The notes under the pieces were generated by a model. It made no database searches, had not been told where the DNA came from, and saw only the letters and a program-made list of their open reading frames with translations. Positions 19,198-29,458 of a stretch of 64,000 bases of DNA are shown piece after piece. The stretch covers positions 1,054,001 through 1,118,000 of the forward strand of contig CAVRIZ010000005.1 in assembly GCA_963721445.1 (NCBI GenBank). The letters are read 5' to 3'. This DNA is from DAIOEK01 sp963721445 (lineage in GTDB: Bacteria; Chloroflexota; Anaerolineae; Anaerolineales; Anaerolineaceae). Numbering within the stretch: position 1 is the stretch's first letter; each line of letters begins with the position of its first letter. Both the position numbers and the translations under genes were made by a program.

Positions 19198-20160
19198 AAC
19201 TCTTTCAGATCCTCGTCTTTTTGGCTGCGTACTTTCGACCAGAGAAGTCGGTCATTGACTGCCAAAAGTATACCGCCAAAGGCGCTCACCGAAAGTGTAA
19301 GCAACCGAATGAATAAGGCGGAAGCAAGTGCCTGTTCATACGTAAAACCAATTTGCATTAACAAAAGGGAATAACTCCCTTCCTGAATCCCGATTCCGTT
19401 GATCGATACAGGCAGGATTGTGACAAAATAGGTCAAGAGTGTAATGAAGAAAATCTTCAACCAGGGGAACGGCTGGCTGAAATGCTTGGATAACCACCCA
19501 ATAGGAAAGGATTGTGAAAAACAGTGAGATGTAGGACAGCAGGTATACGATAGCTATACTTCGGAATTTGAACCAGGGTTTCACCGCCGACCAATAACGC
19601 TGCAGTTTCTCCGTTAATCCTTTGGGGAAGAGGGTGACAAACAATGAGGAATGCAGGAATGGGAGATCAAAGGCCGGTTTTAGTCCCTGCGGGAACAGCC
19701 AGAGCACAAATGGTAAGATCAGGATCTTACTCGAGAGACTGAAAACTCGATCTGCGACTACCGTAGAAATGCGTAATGACCGGTTTTGATTTTCTTTTCC
19801 CTGTAAAATCCCAACCACTTTTACCAGATCACCACCTATGGTTGTCGGCAGGAAATTGGATAAGAATAATCCGTAATACACCAATCGAACCGCCGTCCAG
19901 AATGGGAATTCGATCTTGATCGACCGAATGAGATAATACCAACGAACGGCGAAGATGAAATTGGCGAACAGATTGATACCAAATGCCAGCAGTAAGAACC
20001 CATACGGATAACCCGTCAAAATCCGTTGGATCTGCTGCCAATCGAGATTACGGAATAAAAAATAGAGCAGGACTACCGGGATAACCACTCTGAGGATTCG
20101 AAAAAGGATCCGCCAGGCAGCCTTCAGATCGAACGTGGCTTCCTTTTCCCTATCTTGCAT
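19194..20160 (-). CDS. Lysylphosphatidylglycerol synthase TM region / UPF0104-type flippase-like protein (frameshifted)
   Basis: About 322 residues once joined. The first frame (20160-19470) has the family's features: LFRNLDWQQIQRIL, then RWYYLIRSI, YYGLFLSNFLPTTIGGDLVKV and ADRVFSLSS. The second frame (19475-19194) supplies the conserved end: FFITLLTYFVTILPVSINGI, GIQEGSY and ASALFIRLLTL. This family (MprF N-terminal domain, YbhN, AglD) moves or handles lipid-linked groups. One extra base near 19465-19480 breaks the frame. The ATG at 20160 overlaps the GT4 stop (TAATG). Confidence 0.82.
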
Positions 20161-21290
20161 TATGGGTTTTGAACCTTCCCCAGGAGTAGCGTCTCATACC
20201 GGTCAAGGATCGCCTGCAAATCAAAATTCGCTGCCAAACGGCGTGAGTTTTTGCGGAATTTCAGAAGTGTTACCGGGTCAGTCACGAGTGCGGCCAGGGC
20301 AGACGCAAAATGTGCGGTGTCATCTGCCGGAAATAAATAACCATTTTTCCCCGGCTTGATCAGGTCAACAAATCCACTGGTACTTCCGACCATGGCCAAT
20401 CCCATCGCCAATGCCTGTACCCCGACTACGGGCAACCCCTCCGATAAGGATGGCATAAACAGGATATCGCTATTCCGGAAAGTATCAATGACATCATCCG
20501 GTGTCAGCCAGCCTGGCAACTCTATCCTATCGGCGAGATCATTTTCAAGGATCGATTTTTCGATCTCGCCCCGACAGGGGCCATCCCCAAGGAGCTCGCA
20601 GTTCCATGGTAGATGCTTGATCCTAGCCAAGGTCTGGATGATTTGAAGCGGATTTTTCTGCGGGACGAATCTGCCCGCGAAGACGATCTTGGCAGGAATA
20701 TGGACCGATATCCTGCCGGGTTCAAACCGTTGAATCTCAATACCGTTAGGAATAACCTCAACCGGGACAGGATAATATTTTTCTGCTAAAGATTTTGTGA
20801 ACTCGCTCACGGCGACCACTGCGCTGGCTGATTTCCAGATGGGTGGAGTAAACGGTCTAATCCATTTAAACCAGCGATCCGTTTTTTCCGGTACTCCTCC
20901 TGGGACGTCCCCCAGATGAGCCGTCAAAACATAGGGTACACCGGTAAGTTTGGAAAGAAACCAGGCCAATGCTCCAGCGGGAACCGCGAAATGGACATGG
21001 ATCAAGTCCGGCTTCCAATTGCGTATTTCCTTCAATCCACGGAAGAATCCAGACAGCAGGTAAAAGAACATGCTGGAAAGCGATGCTTTATAGGCATATC
21101 GCCTGCCTGAACGGATCCGGATCAGCGACACGCCATCTCGGGTCTCGCTTCGAGCCAGTCCTTTGAGATGCATCGTTAAAACACGCACCTGATGACCCCG
21201 TGCAACCAATCCTGCGCAGATATCTTCCGCTACTTTTCCCCCTCCGCCCCCAATGGGAGGATATTCGTGAACCAGCACCAAAACTCGCAT
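20160..21290 (-). CDS. GT4-family glycosyltransferase
   Basis: This 376-residue GT-B enzyme has the N-terminal HEYPPIGGGGGKVAEDICAGL motif typical of WaaG/PimB-like GT4 proteins. VPNGIEIQRFEPG follows mid-protein (as VIPNGIEIQRF). The C-terminal half has VFAGRFVPQKNP and the EX7E retaining motif SLSEGLPVVGVQALAMG. It probably adds a hexose to a lipid-linked glycan in the cytoplasm. It begins three bases after the preceding GT2 gene stop and overlaps the next by one base, so it is part of one operon. Confidence 0.92.
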   Translation of the reverse strand: MRVLVLVHEYPPIGGGGGKVAEDICAGLVARGHQVRVLTMHLKGLARSETRDGVSLIRIRSGRRYAYKASLSSMFFYLLSGFFRGLKEIRNWKPDLIHVHFAVPAGALAWFLSKLTGVPYVLTAHLGDVPGGVPEKTDRWFKWIRPFTPPIWKSASAVVAVSEFTKSLAEKYYPVPVEVIPNGIEIQRFEPGRISVHIPAKIVFAGRFVPQKNPLQIIQTLARIKHLPWNCELLGDGPCRGEIEKSILENDLADRIELPGWLTPDDVIDTFRNSDILFMPSLSEGLPVVGVQALAMGLAMVGSTSGFVDLIKPGKNGYLFPADDTAHFASALAALVTDPVTLLKFRKNSRRLAANFDLQAILDRYETLLLGKVQNP

Positions 21291-21292
21291 GC

Positions 21293-22264
21293 CTACTGGC
21301 TTTCAATATCAGAATTCTTGTTATAGAAAGTCCTGACGTTATAGATGGGTTTGTCCTGTGATTCATGATAGGTTCGGACGAGGATCTCTCCGATCAAACC
21401 CAATAACAATGACTGAAAACCCATCAAACCGGTTACTGTGCTTATCAGGAACAGCGGAGACTGGGTGACGCCGATCATGAAAAATGTTCGCCGGATAAAC
21501 AGGTAGAGCAGAACCAACGCGCTCAACGCCATTAAAGTCAGTCCAAATCCACCGAACAGGTAAATCGGTTTCGTCGCGTAACTGATCAGGAACTTCACCG
21601 TAAACAGATCAAGCAGAACCTTGAGCGTTCGCTCCAGACCGTAACTGGTCTTGCCAAACTTGCGGGGATGATGCTGGACAGGCACCTCGATGATCTTCGC
21701 CCCAAATCTGCTCGCATAGACTGGAATAAATCGATGCATTTCGCCATACAACCGGAAGCCTGTGATCACTTCCCGCCGGTAGGCTTTGAGCGTGCAACCG
21801 TAATCATGCAGATGTACCCCCGTGACTGATGAAATCAATCCGTTGGCCAATCGGGAGGGCAATGTCCGATTGATGAAGGCGTCCTGGCGGTTCTTACGCC
21901 AACCAGAAACAACATCGTAACCCTCTTTAATTTTGTCCAACATCATCGGGATGTCGATCGGATCATTCTGCATATCGGCATCCAACATGACGATCACTTC
22001 GCCCACGGCATGATCGATCCCGGCCGCGATGGCAGCCGTTTGTCCAAAATTCCGGCGAAGTTGAACGACACGGACATGCTCCGGATCTTTCTCATAAAGC
22101 TCCATCAATACAGCCAGGCTGCGATCTTTGCTGCCATCATCCACGAAGATCATTTCCCAACCCGGCTCAGGGTGATACGGATCAATGGATTGGTGGATGG
22201 CTTCAAAAACCAGAGGCAGATTTTGTTCTTCGTTATATACCGGAACTACTATGGAAAAATCCAT
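21293..22264 (-). CDS. Polyprenyl-phosphate GT2 glycosyltransferase (ArnC/GtrB-like)
   Basis: The 323-residue enzyme has VVPVYNEEQNLPL, FVDDGSKDRS and the DxD element MLDADMQNDPIDIP. A conserved GCTLKAYRREV and two C-terminal hydrophobic helices with LIRRTFF between them are typical of the bactoprenol glucosyltransferase group. A TTG start six codons upstream exists, but ATG 22264 begins directly at DFSIVVPVY. The 74-bp gap upstream holds a TATAGT box about 40 bases before the start, a possible promoter. Confidence 0.9.
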   Translation of the reverse strand: MDFSIVVPVYNEEQNLPLVFEAIHQSIDPYHPEPGWEMIFVDDGSKDRSLAVLMELYEKDPEHVRVVQLRRNFGQTAAIAAGIDHAVGEVIVMLDADMQNDPIDIPMMLDKIKEGYDVVSGWRKNRQDAFINRTLPSRLANGLISSVTGVHLHDYGCTLKAYRREVITGFRLYGEMHRFIPVYASRFGAKIIEVPVQHHPRKFGKTSYGLERTLKVLLDLFTVKFLISYATKPIYLFGGFGLTLMALSALVLLYLFIRRTFFMIGVTQSPLFLISTVTGLMGFQSLLLGLIGEILVRTYHESQDKPIYNVRTFYNKNSDIESQ

Positions 22265-22338
22265 AACTGTTTTCGCTTTCAAAGGTGATTTGGGTTCATT
22301 TTACTATAGGACATTCAATGAAACCGATTCTACCTCTT

Positions 22339-24307
22339 TCATTGGGTGCATTTGGAGATATCCAATAATTTTCGGATCAAGCCTGGCCACATTTTTAACG
22401 ATTCCATGGGTTTGACACAGGGTTGGTTGAGCAGTTCCTGGTTCTTCCCATTTTCGGTTGACCAAAATTCTTCGTCAATGTACACATAATCATAACCAGC
22501 TTTCTTAAGCTGATAAGGATCGGGGAGTGCAACCAGTGATTTCCATTCCGGGTTGAGGTCGTACCAGGAAGTGCCCGCTTTGACCGCGCGTCCAAACACA
22601 GTCACCGATCTGGATGGATTTGCATCAAAGACCATGGCGTTCGAGTCCAGCTTATTCCAGTATTGATCCATGACCTTGGCGTCCAACTCGTTCAGAAAAG
22701 TCGATTCAACTGACATTTGCAGCGATGGAAGTTGTACTGCGAATAGTACCAATCCGCCAGTAATAGAGATCATGGTTAGTAAAGCCATTCCATACCGAAC
22801 CCATTCCTCTTTGATCGACAGCCCAATTCCACAAAGTCGGAATAAAGTAAATCGTAAAAAGCATTAGGAAGAGATAGAGATGGATTGTATTTCGTATCCC
22901 GGTAGACCCTTGATAATTTACAATAATCGAGCCGAGAGTGAGGAAAAAGCCCAGAATTAAAATGGCTTCAAACCATTTGGACAATTTCCAACACTGTAAA
23001 CCATAAATAAGGAGTACTGGCGCCACTAAAATTACAGGGCCAACCTCAATGATGGCCAATAGGAGGGTTCGCCAATTAAATATCGACAGGCTCCCTAAAT
23101 GAGGTGATATGATCGAAGGCGGCCAATTCAGAACTAATCCCACCTCAGGATAAGACTTAACCTGTGAAGAAAACCAACTGGATATGATATTCAGGAAAGC
23201 CCCGCCCTCCAACAGGCTCAAAATAAAACTGCCTGCCAATATCCATCCCCATAACGCAAGATCCTGATCGAGCTTCATGGTGCGTTTTTTGATGATGAAA
23301 ATTGCCGTCAGAACAACCCAGCCGATAATTAATAAAATTATGTCCAATTCACCGATCAACGAAAGGCTGGAGAGAATTATTACAGTTAAGATGGCGGCTT
23401 TTTTACCACGCCAGGTATTCCACGTAAGAAGAAGCAGGAGAATAACCATTATTTCAAATAAGCCATTCGCTCCGTGCATTGCCAGCACACCGGGTTGGAC
23501 AATGCCGTTGGTGAACGCGAATGGTATGGGAAGTTTCGAAGCACCCTCGATCCGCCAATTGGACATGATCGCTTCCAGTAAGGTTGCCCCACTGCTGGCA
23601 CCAGATCCTATCAATGTAACCTGTTTGGATAATTCTTCCAGAAATTTCACGGGAAACAGAAAGATCAACCAGCGTGTCCCTGAGCCAAAAGCAATAAATA
23701 TCCCTGCTAGAACTCCAGCTACTTTACTCTTTGTCACTCTGATAGTCCAGAATCCCGCCAAAAATACAGCCAACCCAAGTGAAAAAGCCCTCGCCAGATC
23801 CAACGCCGTCCAGGGAAGGACATTGCCGATTCGCATCACTTGAGCCGCGAACAGCATCATAAAATAATGGTAGGCATAGGTAACGCCGGGGGCATATGCG
23901 AATGGCGGCGGGATCTGACCGGCTGCCATAAGCGAGGTGGTGGGAAGATGGGCGTAATCATCAAAGATCGCCATTCCCCGACAAATGGCAAAAGCTAATA
24001 GGAATATTGGAATAAAACCAAGGATGGGCGCAGTACCCTGCCAGGAAAACACCCTGGTTGATGGACGATTCAAGATGAAGAGACCAAGTCCTGCCAGAAA
24101 AACCAAACCTGCAGCGAGATAAAATGAGGCAGGAGCTCTGATCACATTTGACAGTAGTGCCGTAAATACGACTTCCACACAAATGGCAACGGCCAATCCA
24201 GTGATCCACTCTTCCTCTGGTCTGAGATTGAAACAGCTTCTAACCAGCAGAAATCCCCCAGCCAGAATGAGGAAAAACCAGAGGATCAATAAGAAAAATG
24301 GGATCAT
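22339..24307 (-). CDS. Large multi-pass membrane protein, GT-C-like (frameshifted)
   Basis: Joined length is about 656 residues. Frame one (24307 to ~22800) is mostly hydrophobic and contains MAIFDDYAHLPTTSLMAAGQ, an outer-loop acidic pair as in GT-C enzymes. The rest (~22800 to 22339) ends with a 110-residue soluble tail (SWYDLNPEW, KKAGYDYVYIDEEFW). The switch lies within 22785-22815 and equals one extra base. The soluble tail resembles those of the membrane proteins at 6993 and 14939. No precise family could be named. Confidence 0.6.
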
Positions 24308-24404
24308 GGATGCCTATGAAAATCGGATTTTAGTCGAAAGACTAGTTCTATTCTACAACAGAACCAATTACCAAAGAACGATGACCCGGTTTCAGATAGC
24401 AGTA

Positions 24405-25999
24405 CTATTTCAGATTAAGTCGTTGTCGCCTTCGGTCAGATATCCATCCGACAACCACTATGAGCAGGCTGATTATCCCAATTATCCCCAGCATCACTTT
24501 GAGGTCGAGCCTACCAAATAGTTGATAATACCGGGATGCGTACCATTGAGCAAAGAATACCAGGAAAACACCTTCGATCAGTCCGATTCGTTTCAGCCAG
24601 ACAAACCGATGTTCTTTCGCCCATTCCCATGCCCAGGTGGCCAAAATAGCCAGTAATGGGATGAGAATCACCCGGTAGCGCGGATTATCCCACTGATCTC
24701 CGCCAGCTCTTGCTGAGCAGATCAGGATCCAGACCCAACTGACAATCGTCATCCAGATGAGTTGGTTTCGTAACCTTGTGTCCTTTTCCCCCCGTATCGC
24801 GAAGGGGATGTAGATCAATAATGGCAGCAATAAATACCAGCCTGCGGCGAGGATAGAAGAGATCACATTCCAGATCCACTGGGCTTTGTCCAATAATGCG
24901 GCCGGAAGGACAGGCTGCAAAACACCATAAACGATTACAAACGGGAATTGTAAGATGCCCGGAAGTGATTTAAAAAGAAATTCCAATCGTCCGGATCCTT
25001 CGGTGGATAGATAGACATCCCAGGCGATGGCATTTTTGAACCATTTGAAGATGATCTCCAAGGGTGAATTTTTCGCGAATTGCTGCGGGCTGGACAATCC
25101 GTATGCGAACGCGAAGATGCCCAGCCAGAATCACTCCTGCTCCACGCCAGATAAACCCAGATCGGAATGGGCTTTCTGTCTTCTTTCCAACAACATCCAC
25201 CCGGCCAGGAAGATCACCGTAAGGAGGATCATCCCGGGTGAAATGAACAGGAATCCCACCAGACTGATATGCCAGAGCCCAGAGGGACTTTTCGATTGTT
25301 GGTTTTTTTCCATTCAACAAGGCTCCAGAACGCCATGGTGAGGAACAAGATCAACCAGGGTTCCCGCATCTGCGAGGCGCCCATCAAAACACTTTGCGGG
25401 AACAGAACGAATATCCAACCAGACAGTTTCGCGAAGGATTCCGACCAGATCCGTTTGGTCAGCAGCCAGAAGAATGGAACGGCAGCCGCTCCTGCCAGCG
25501 CGGACAGGATCAGCATCAACTGCGGACGATGCACTTCAGGGGAGAGATAACGATAAATGAAAATACTGGAAGCGAGATACCCACCATACTGGTCGGTGCT
25601 GTATCGTTCGGTAAAAGTAGAAAGGATTGGTTTATCTGATGAGGCAAGATTTGCCGCCTGTGTATCCCGACGAAAGGCATCGAAAAAGACGTATCCGGCT
25701 TTTTGCTGATCCGTTGGATACCCGACCACAGGCAGCGCTTTCATCAGGGTAATCCCAATCCCTAATCGCAGGAAAAACGCCACCGCGATCAACCATGCCA
25801 GAGTTTTTCCGGTGCCGGCAAAACGGAACAGAAAATACAAGATACCAATGGAAATGAAGAAGAGGATGCTGGTTGCAACCATTCCACTGAGCCAATCAGT
25901 CGTTTCCATGAGCGATGAGATAGCCGCACCACAGGTGATCGAAAGGAGTAACCAGAGCAGGAATTGCCTGGCTCTGATGAGGCTATTCCACCGGCTCAT
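24405..25999 (-). pseudogene. Multi-pass membrane protein, glycosyltransferase-like, several frame breaks
   Basis: Collinear pieces in different frames make about 530 residues. The N-terminal piece (25999-25312) ends at a seven-T run (25311-25317, plus strand), where a lost or gained base moves the frame. The next piece (to ~25165) continues with SPSGLWHISLVGFLF. A short stretch (RSGFIWRGAGVILAG) fits a third frame, and the last piece (25127-24405) starts FWLGIFAFAYGLSSP. Read without a shift, an in-frame TGA sits at 25131-25133. The many helices and GYVFFDAFRRDTQ loop suggest a GT-C-like membrane enzyme. It overlaps the GT4 stop by four bases. Confidence 0.55.
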
Positions 26000-27125
26000 G
26001 AACCACTCAATCCTTTCAAGATCATTTCCTCCCTCGCCAGGATGCTATAACGATCTGATCTTTTCCGTGCCTGATAAGCCTTCTGTACACTTTCTGGATC
26101 AGTAACCACTTTTTCCAACATCTTTGCCCATGCCTCCGGATCCTCCGGTGGGCAAAAATAGGCACACGTATCATCCAATACTTCCCGAATAACGGACAGA
26201 TCACTGGTGAGGATGATCCTCCCGGCCGCCATGTATTCGAACATCTTCATCGGGCTGCAAATGTCGGCGGAGTTCCCGCCGCTGCTGCCGGCGATGGACA
26301 GTTCATACGGCATTAGCAATATCTCCGATGCGGCTTGATACAAAGGTAAAGTCCGGTTATCCACGAATCCGGTCAGGATCACATTTTGGATCTGCTCCAG
26401 GCTCAATCTATCCCTTACAGGGATTAATTCTTTTTCGCGTCCACCCACCCAGAGGAATTCGATGTTCGGGAAGTTTTTCGCCAGATGAAAAAGGATGTCT
26501 GTTCCCCGTCCTTCATAGAAATGCCCGGTATACGACACGGTCATCTTTTCAGGATAACCCAGAGCGATCCGTCGCATCCCTGGGTGTGGGTAGATCTGCA
26601 TAACGATCCAGATCCACCCCGTTGGGCGCGATAACCACCTTTTGATCCGCTATCTTAAGGTGCAATTGTTCTTCCAGCGCTTTACGTCAAGGCATTGGTA
26701 ATGCAAACCAGCAGGGATTTCTGCGGTCGTTTCAGGTATTGTTTCAAAATCCAGGGTCCCAGATTTCCGGTCGCCCGATCATGCATCTCCAGCACAGTTG
26801 CCAAACCGCGTATTTTCGCCAGCAATGCGGCCTGTGGAGTCCAGGTGTAAAACACATCCGCTCCCCATTTTTGGGCTTTGCGGACAGATTGCCAGGAGAA
26901 GTCATAGCGTTTGAATCGGGCGGAAGCTGGCAGCCATTCGATCTCAAAGGTTGTCGTTAAACCATATTGTGTTGGAATATCTGCGATCGTAACGGGCGTC
27001 TTGCCCGGCACCCATAATTTGACCTCATGCCCGAGTTGTGCCAGTGCCTGGCAGACCTTCAACACCTGGATGCTGTTGGCGGTCGAAGATGGCACTTGCG
27101 AAGTGCTCACGCAGGCGATCTTCAT
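25996..27125 (-). pseudogene. GT4-family glycosyltransferase, two frameshifts
   Basis: Three pieces make one ~376-residue GT-B protein. Piece one (27125 to ~26690): ACVSTSQVPSSTANSIQVLK, then ATVLEMHDRATG. Piece two (~26680-26595): VVIAPNGVDLDRYADLPT, the usual mid-protein motif. Piece three (~26590-25996): YPEKMTVSYTGHFYEGRGTD, then SPMKMFEYMAAGRIILTSDL, the C-terminal EX7E region. Each junction is a net +1. The ATG at 27125 overlaps the flippase stop (ATGA) and is preferred over an upstream in-frame codon. It likely adds a sugar during cytoplasmic assembly of the lipid-linked unit. Confidence 0.72.
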
Positions 27126-28484
27126 TTCACACCTGCCTCTCGAGCTCTGATCATCGTCAACCCTTTCCAGACCAACACACCGACTGTGACTGCCAGATAA
27201 ATTGTCAATAAGGCAGCTTCCCATATGTAACCAAGGCGGGGAATCAGGGTAACCGTCAGGATCACTTTGATCAGCGTCGCCCAGAATGCCACCTTGAGTG
27301 GATAATCTGCCTGTCCGAAACCCAACAACAGAGATCGATTCCAGTAGAGGCTATTCGCTACGCCAAATCCGACCAACAATATCAGGATGATCGGCAAAGA
27401 CGGCGCGTATTCCGGTTTATAAATAGATACCAACCCGCCTTTCCAGGGGATCCAGGGTGTGAAGAGAAGCTGCTGCCCAAACAGTAACAGTCCGGTTGCA
27501 ACTAAAACGGTCCAACCGCCAGCCAGCAAAGTAACCCGCCGTAATAGTTGTTTGAGTGGCTGCCATAATTTTTGCGAGATCGTGCGGGTAATTTCCGGGT
27601 AGGTGGTAGCGATAAATGGATTGATGGGCATGATCAGAAGGTTGATGACCGCAAGTGCCGTCTTATAGTAGCCGGCTGCCTGGGCATTAAAGATTCCTCC
27701 GACCCAGAGCAATTCACTGTCACGGACGACCATATTGATGGTGCCGCTGATATTGGTGCTAACTGCAAACCGGAATAAATTCTTCAGAGGTGGTAGATGC
27801 TGAAAAGAAGCACGCCACCAGCCCGGTCTGGGTCAGTTCGTCATTCGTCTGACAGCAAGGATGATCGGTCCGATACCGGCGATCAGCTTCCCAATCAGGT
27901 AGGCAAATAAGACCACCAGAATGCCCGATTGGGTGAAATAGGCATACATGATCACCGCTGCCGTCGCGAGCGCCTGAATGAGATTGATCACCGATTGACT
28001 GCGGAAAATATCCACCCACCTGCAAGACGCCGGTCGCAGTCTCGGTGGCGAACATTCCCAGGATTGATATGCCATATAGAATGACCAACGGCGTGCTCGC
28101 TGGGTCATGAATAATATAGGCTGCCCCGAGCGGAGCTAAGACAATCAATAAGCCAAAGGCAATAAGGGAGGTCGCTGTTTCCGTCAACGCCGCCGCCTTG
28201 ACGATCGCCGCGGCTTTTTCCTTTTCATCCCGGGCAAGGAAATCGCCCATGTAACGGACGACCACATCACCCATCCGGAAACTGAGCAACCGGTTTACGC
28301 TAGACACGAATGAGATCACGATCCCCAGCGCGCCGAACTGTTCCACACCCAATAAATTCGCGGTGAGGATGCTCAGGATTGCGCTGATTATATTGCTGGA
28401 GAACAGATACCCTGAATTTCGTACCACCCGCCCAAGCAGACGATCTTGCCCCCAGGTTGCCATCAAGCGCCGGATCAAGGTCAT
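27122..28484 (-). pseudogene. wzx: Wzx-like polysaccharide flippase (oligosaccharide transporter family), frame breaks
   Basis: About 454 residues in pieces. 28484 to ~28020: RNSGYLFSSNIISAILSILT, then GVEQFGALGIVISF. Next frame to 27833: QSVINLIQALATAAVIMYAY. After an in-frame TGA (27833-27835) the same frame continues with LFRFAVSTNISGTINMVVRD and ALAVINLLIMPINPF. The order and helices match Wzx/MATE-like polysaccharide flippases, which flip undecaprenyl-PP-oligosaccharides to the outer face. The first break is one extra base near 28018. The TGA may come from two offsetting errors, because ELTQTG is readable in another frame there. The ATG at 28484 overlaps the epimerase stop. Confidence 0.75.
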
Positions 28485-29458
28485 CCGGTCACCACCTGGC
28501 TCGCCCAGGACCGTTCCTGCAGATACCACTCCACCAGCCGGTCGACGCCTTCCTTCAAGGTGACCTGTGGTTCCCAGCCTAATTTCTCACCGGCTTTCTC
28601 GACCGATGCCAGGTTAGCCAGCGCATCCGCCATATGACGGGGTTGGTATTCAATCTTTGCCTGAACGCCCAGTTTCTTTTCAAAGAGTTTGATCAGGTTA
28701 TTCATCGTGATCACTTCGTGACCGCCCAGATTGAAGATGTCATACCCGACCGGTTTCAAACCAGCAATAGTGCCTCGGGCAATATCGTCTACATAAGTGA
28801 AACCACGGGACTGTTCACCATCCCCGTTCACACGCACGGTTTTTCCTTCAGCGATCCATTGGGCAAAGCGGAACATGGCCATGTCCGGGCGGGCGGCAGG
28901 TCCATATACGGTGAAATAACGGAAGATCGTCACATCAATATTGTGCAAATAATGATAGGTGTACGCCAGGGATTCACTGGCTTTCTTCGATGCGGCGTAA
29001 GGCTGCATGGGGTAATCAGTGTTGGCATCTTCCCTGAACGGCATGGGTGAGTTCTCACCGTATACGCTGGAGGAAGAGGCTTGAATGAATTTGCTGATCC
29101 CTGCCCGCCGGCAGACCTCCAACATATTCAGTGCCCCATGGACATTGGTTTCATAGTAGATCCATGGGTTTGACACACTGGTTCGAACCCCGGCTCGAGC
29201 TGCAATGTTGAATACCGCGCTGGCTCCTTCCGCCTTCGCTGCGAAAAGGTCCAGGTTGCTTTTATCGGCGATATTCTTTTGGTGAAAGCTAAACCGTGGG
29301 TGAGCAAGCAGACGGTCCAACCGCCATTGCTTCAATCGCACGTCGTAGGCATCATTCATATCATCGATGCCAACCACCTCGTGTCCGCCTTCCAACAGGA
29401 AATCCACCACCCGGGCGGCAATGAACCCCGCCGCGCCTGTTACGACATATCGCCCCAT
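28481..29458 (-). CDS. NAD-dependent UDP-sugar epimerase (UDP-glucuronate/UDP-GlcNAc 4-epimerase-like)
   Basis: This 325-residue extended SDR enzyme has TGAAGFIAARV at the N-terminus, SSSSVYG (128-134), the Y154/K158 pair (YAASK), YFTVYGPAARPDMA and FTYVDDIARG. The overall pattern is that of UDP-glucuronate 4-epimerases and WbpP-like enzymes. One residue of the glycine motif is changed (GxxGFIAA where GFIGS is usual), a variant also seen in this subfamily. It lies directly after a UDP-sugar dehydrogenase (TAATG overlap), so the pair may make UDP-galacturonate or a UDP-amino-uronic acid. Confidence 0.88.
   Translation of the reverse strand: MGRYVVTGAAGFIAARVVDFLLEGGHEVVGIDDMNDAYDVRLKQWRLDRLLAHPRFSFHQKNIADKSNLDLFAAKAEGASAVFNIAARAGVRTSVSNPWIYYETNVHGALNMLEVCRRAGISKFIQASSSSVYGENSPMPFREDANTDYPMQPYAASKKASESLAYTYHYLHNIDVTIFRYFTVYGPAARPDMAMFRFAQWIAEGKTVRVNGDGEQSRGFTYVDDIARGTIAGLKPVGYDIFNLGGHEVITMNNLIKLFEKKLGVQAKIEYQPRHMADALANLASVEKAGEKLGWEPQVTLKEGVDRLVEWYLQERSWASQVVTG

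Noticed and set aside
25131..25133. In-frame TGA that might be recoded (selenocysteine or altered code)
   Set aside because: TGA ends many intact genes here, no SECIS-like hairpin was seen, and another frame reads smoothly across the site, so offsetting indels are simpler.
27833..27835. TGA inside the Wzx-like gene as translational read-through
   Set aside because: ELTQTG is readable in a neighbouring frame at the same place, which points to two offsetting base errors.
29175..29200. GGTTCGAACC-like string as a tRNA T-arm
   Set aside because: It lies inside the conserved epimerase coding sequence, and no acceptor or anticodon stem could be placed.
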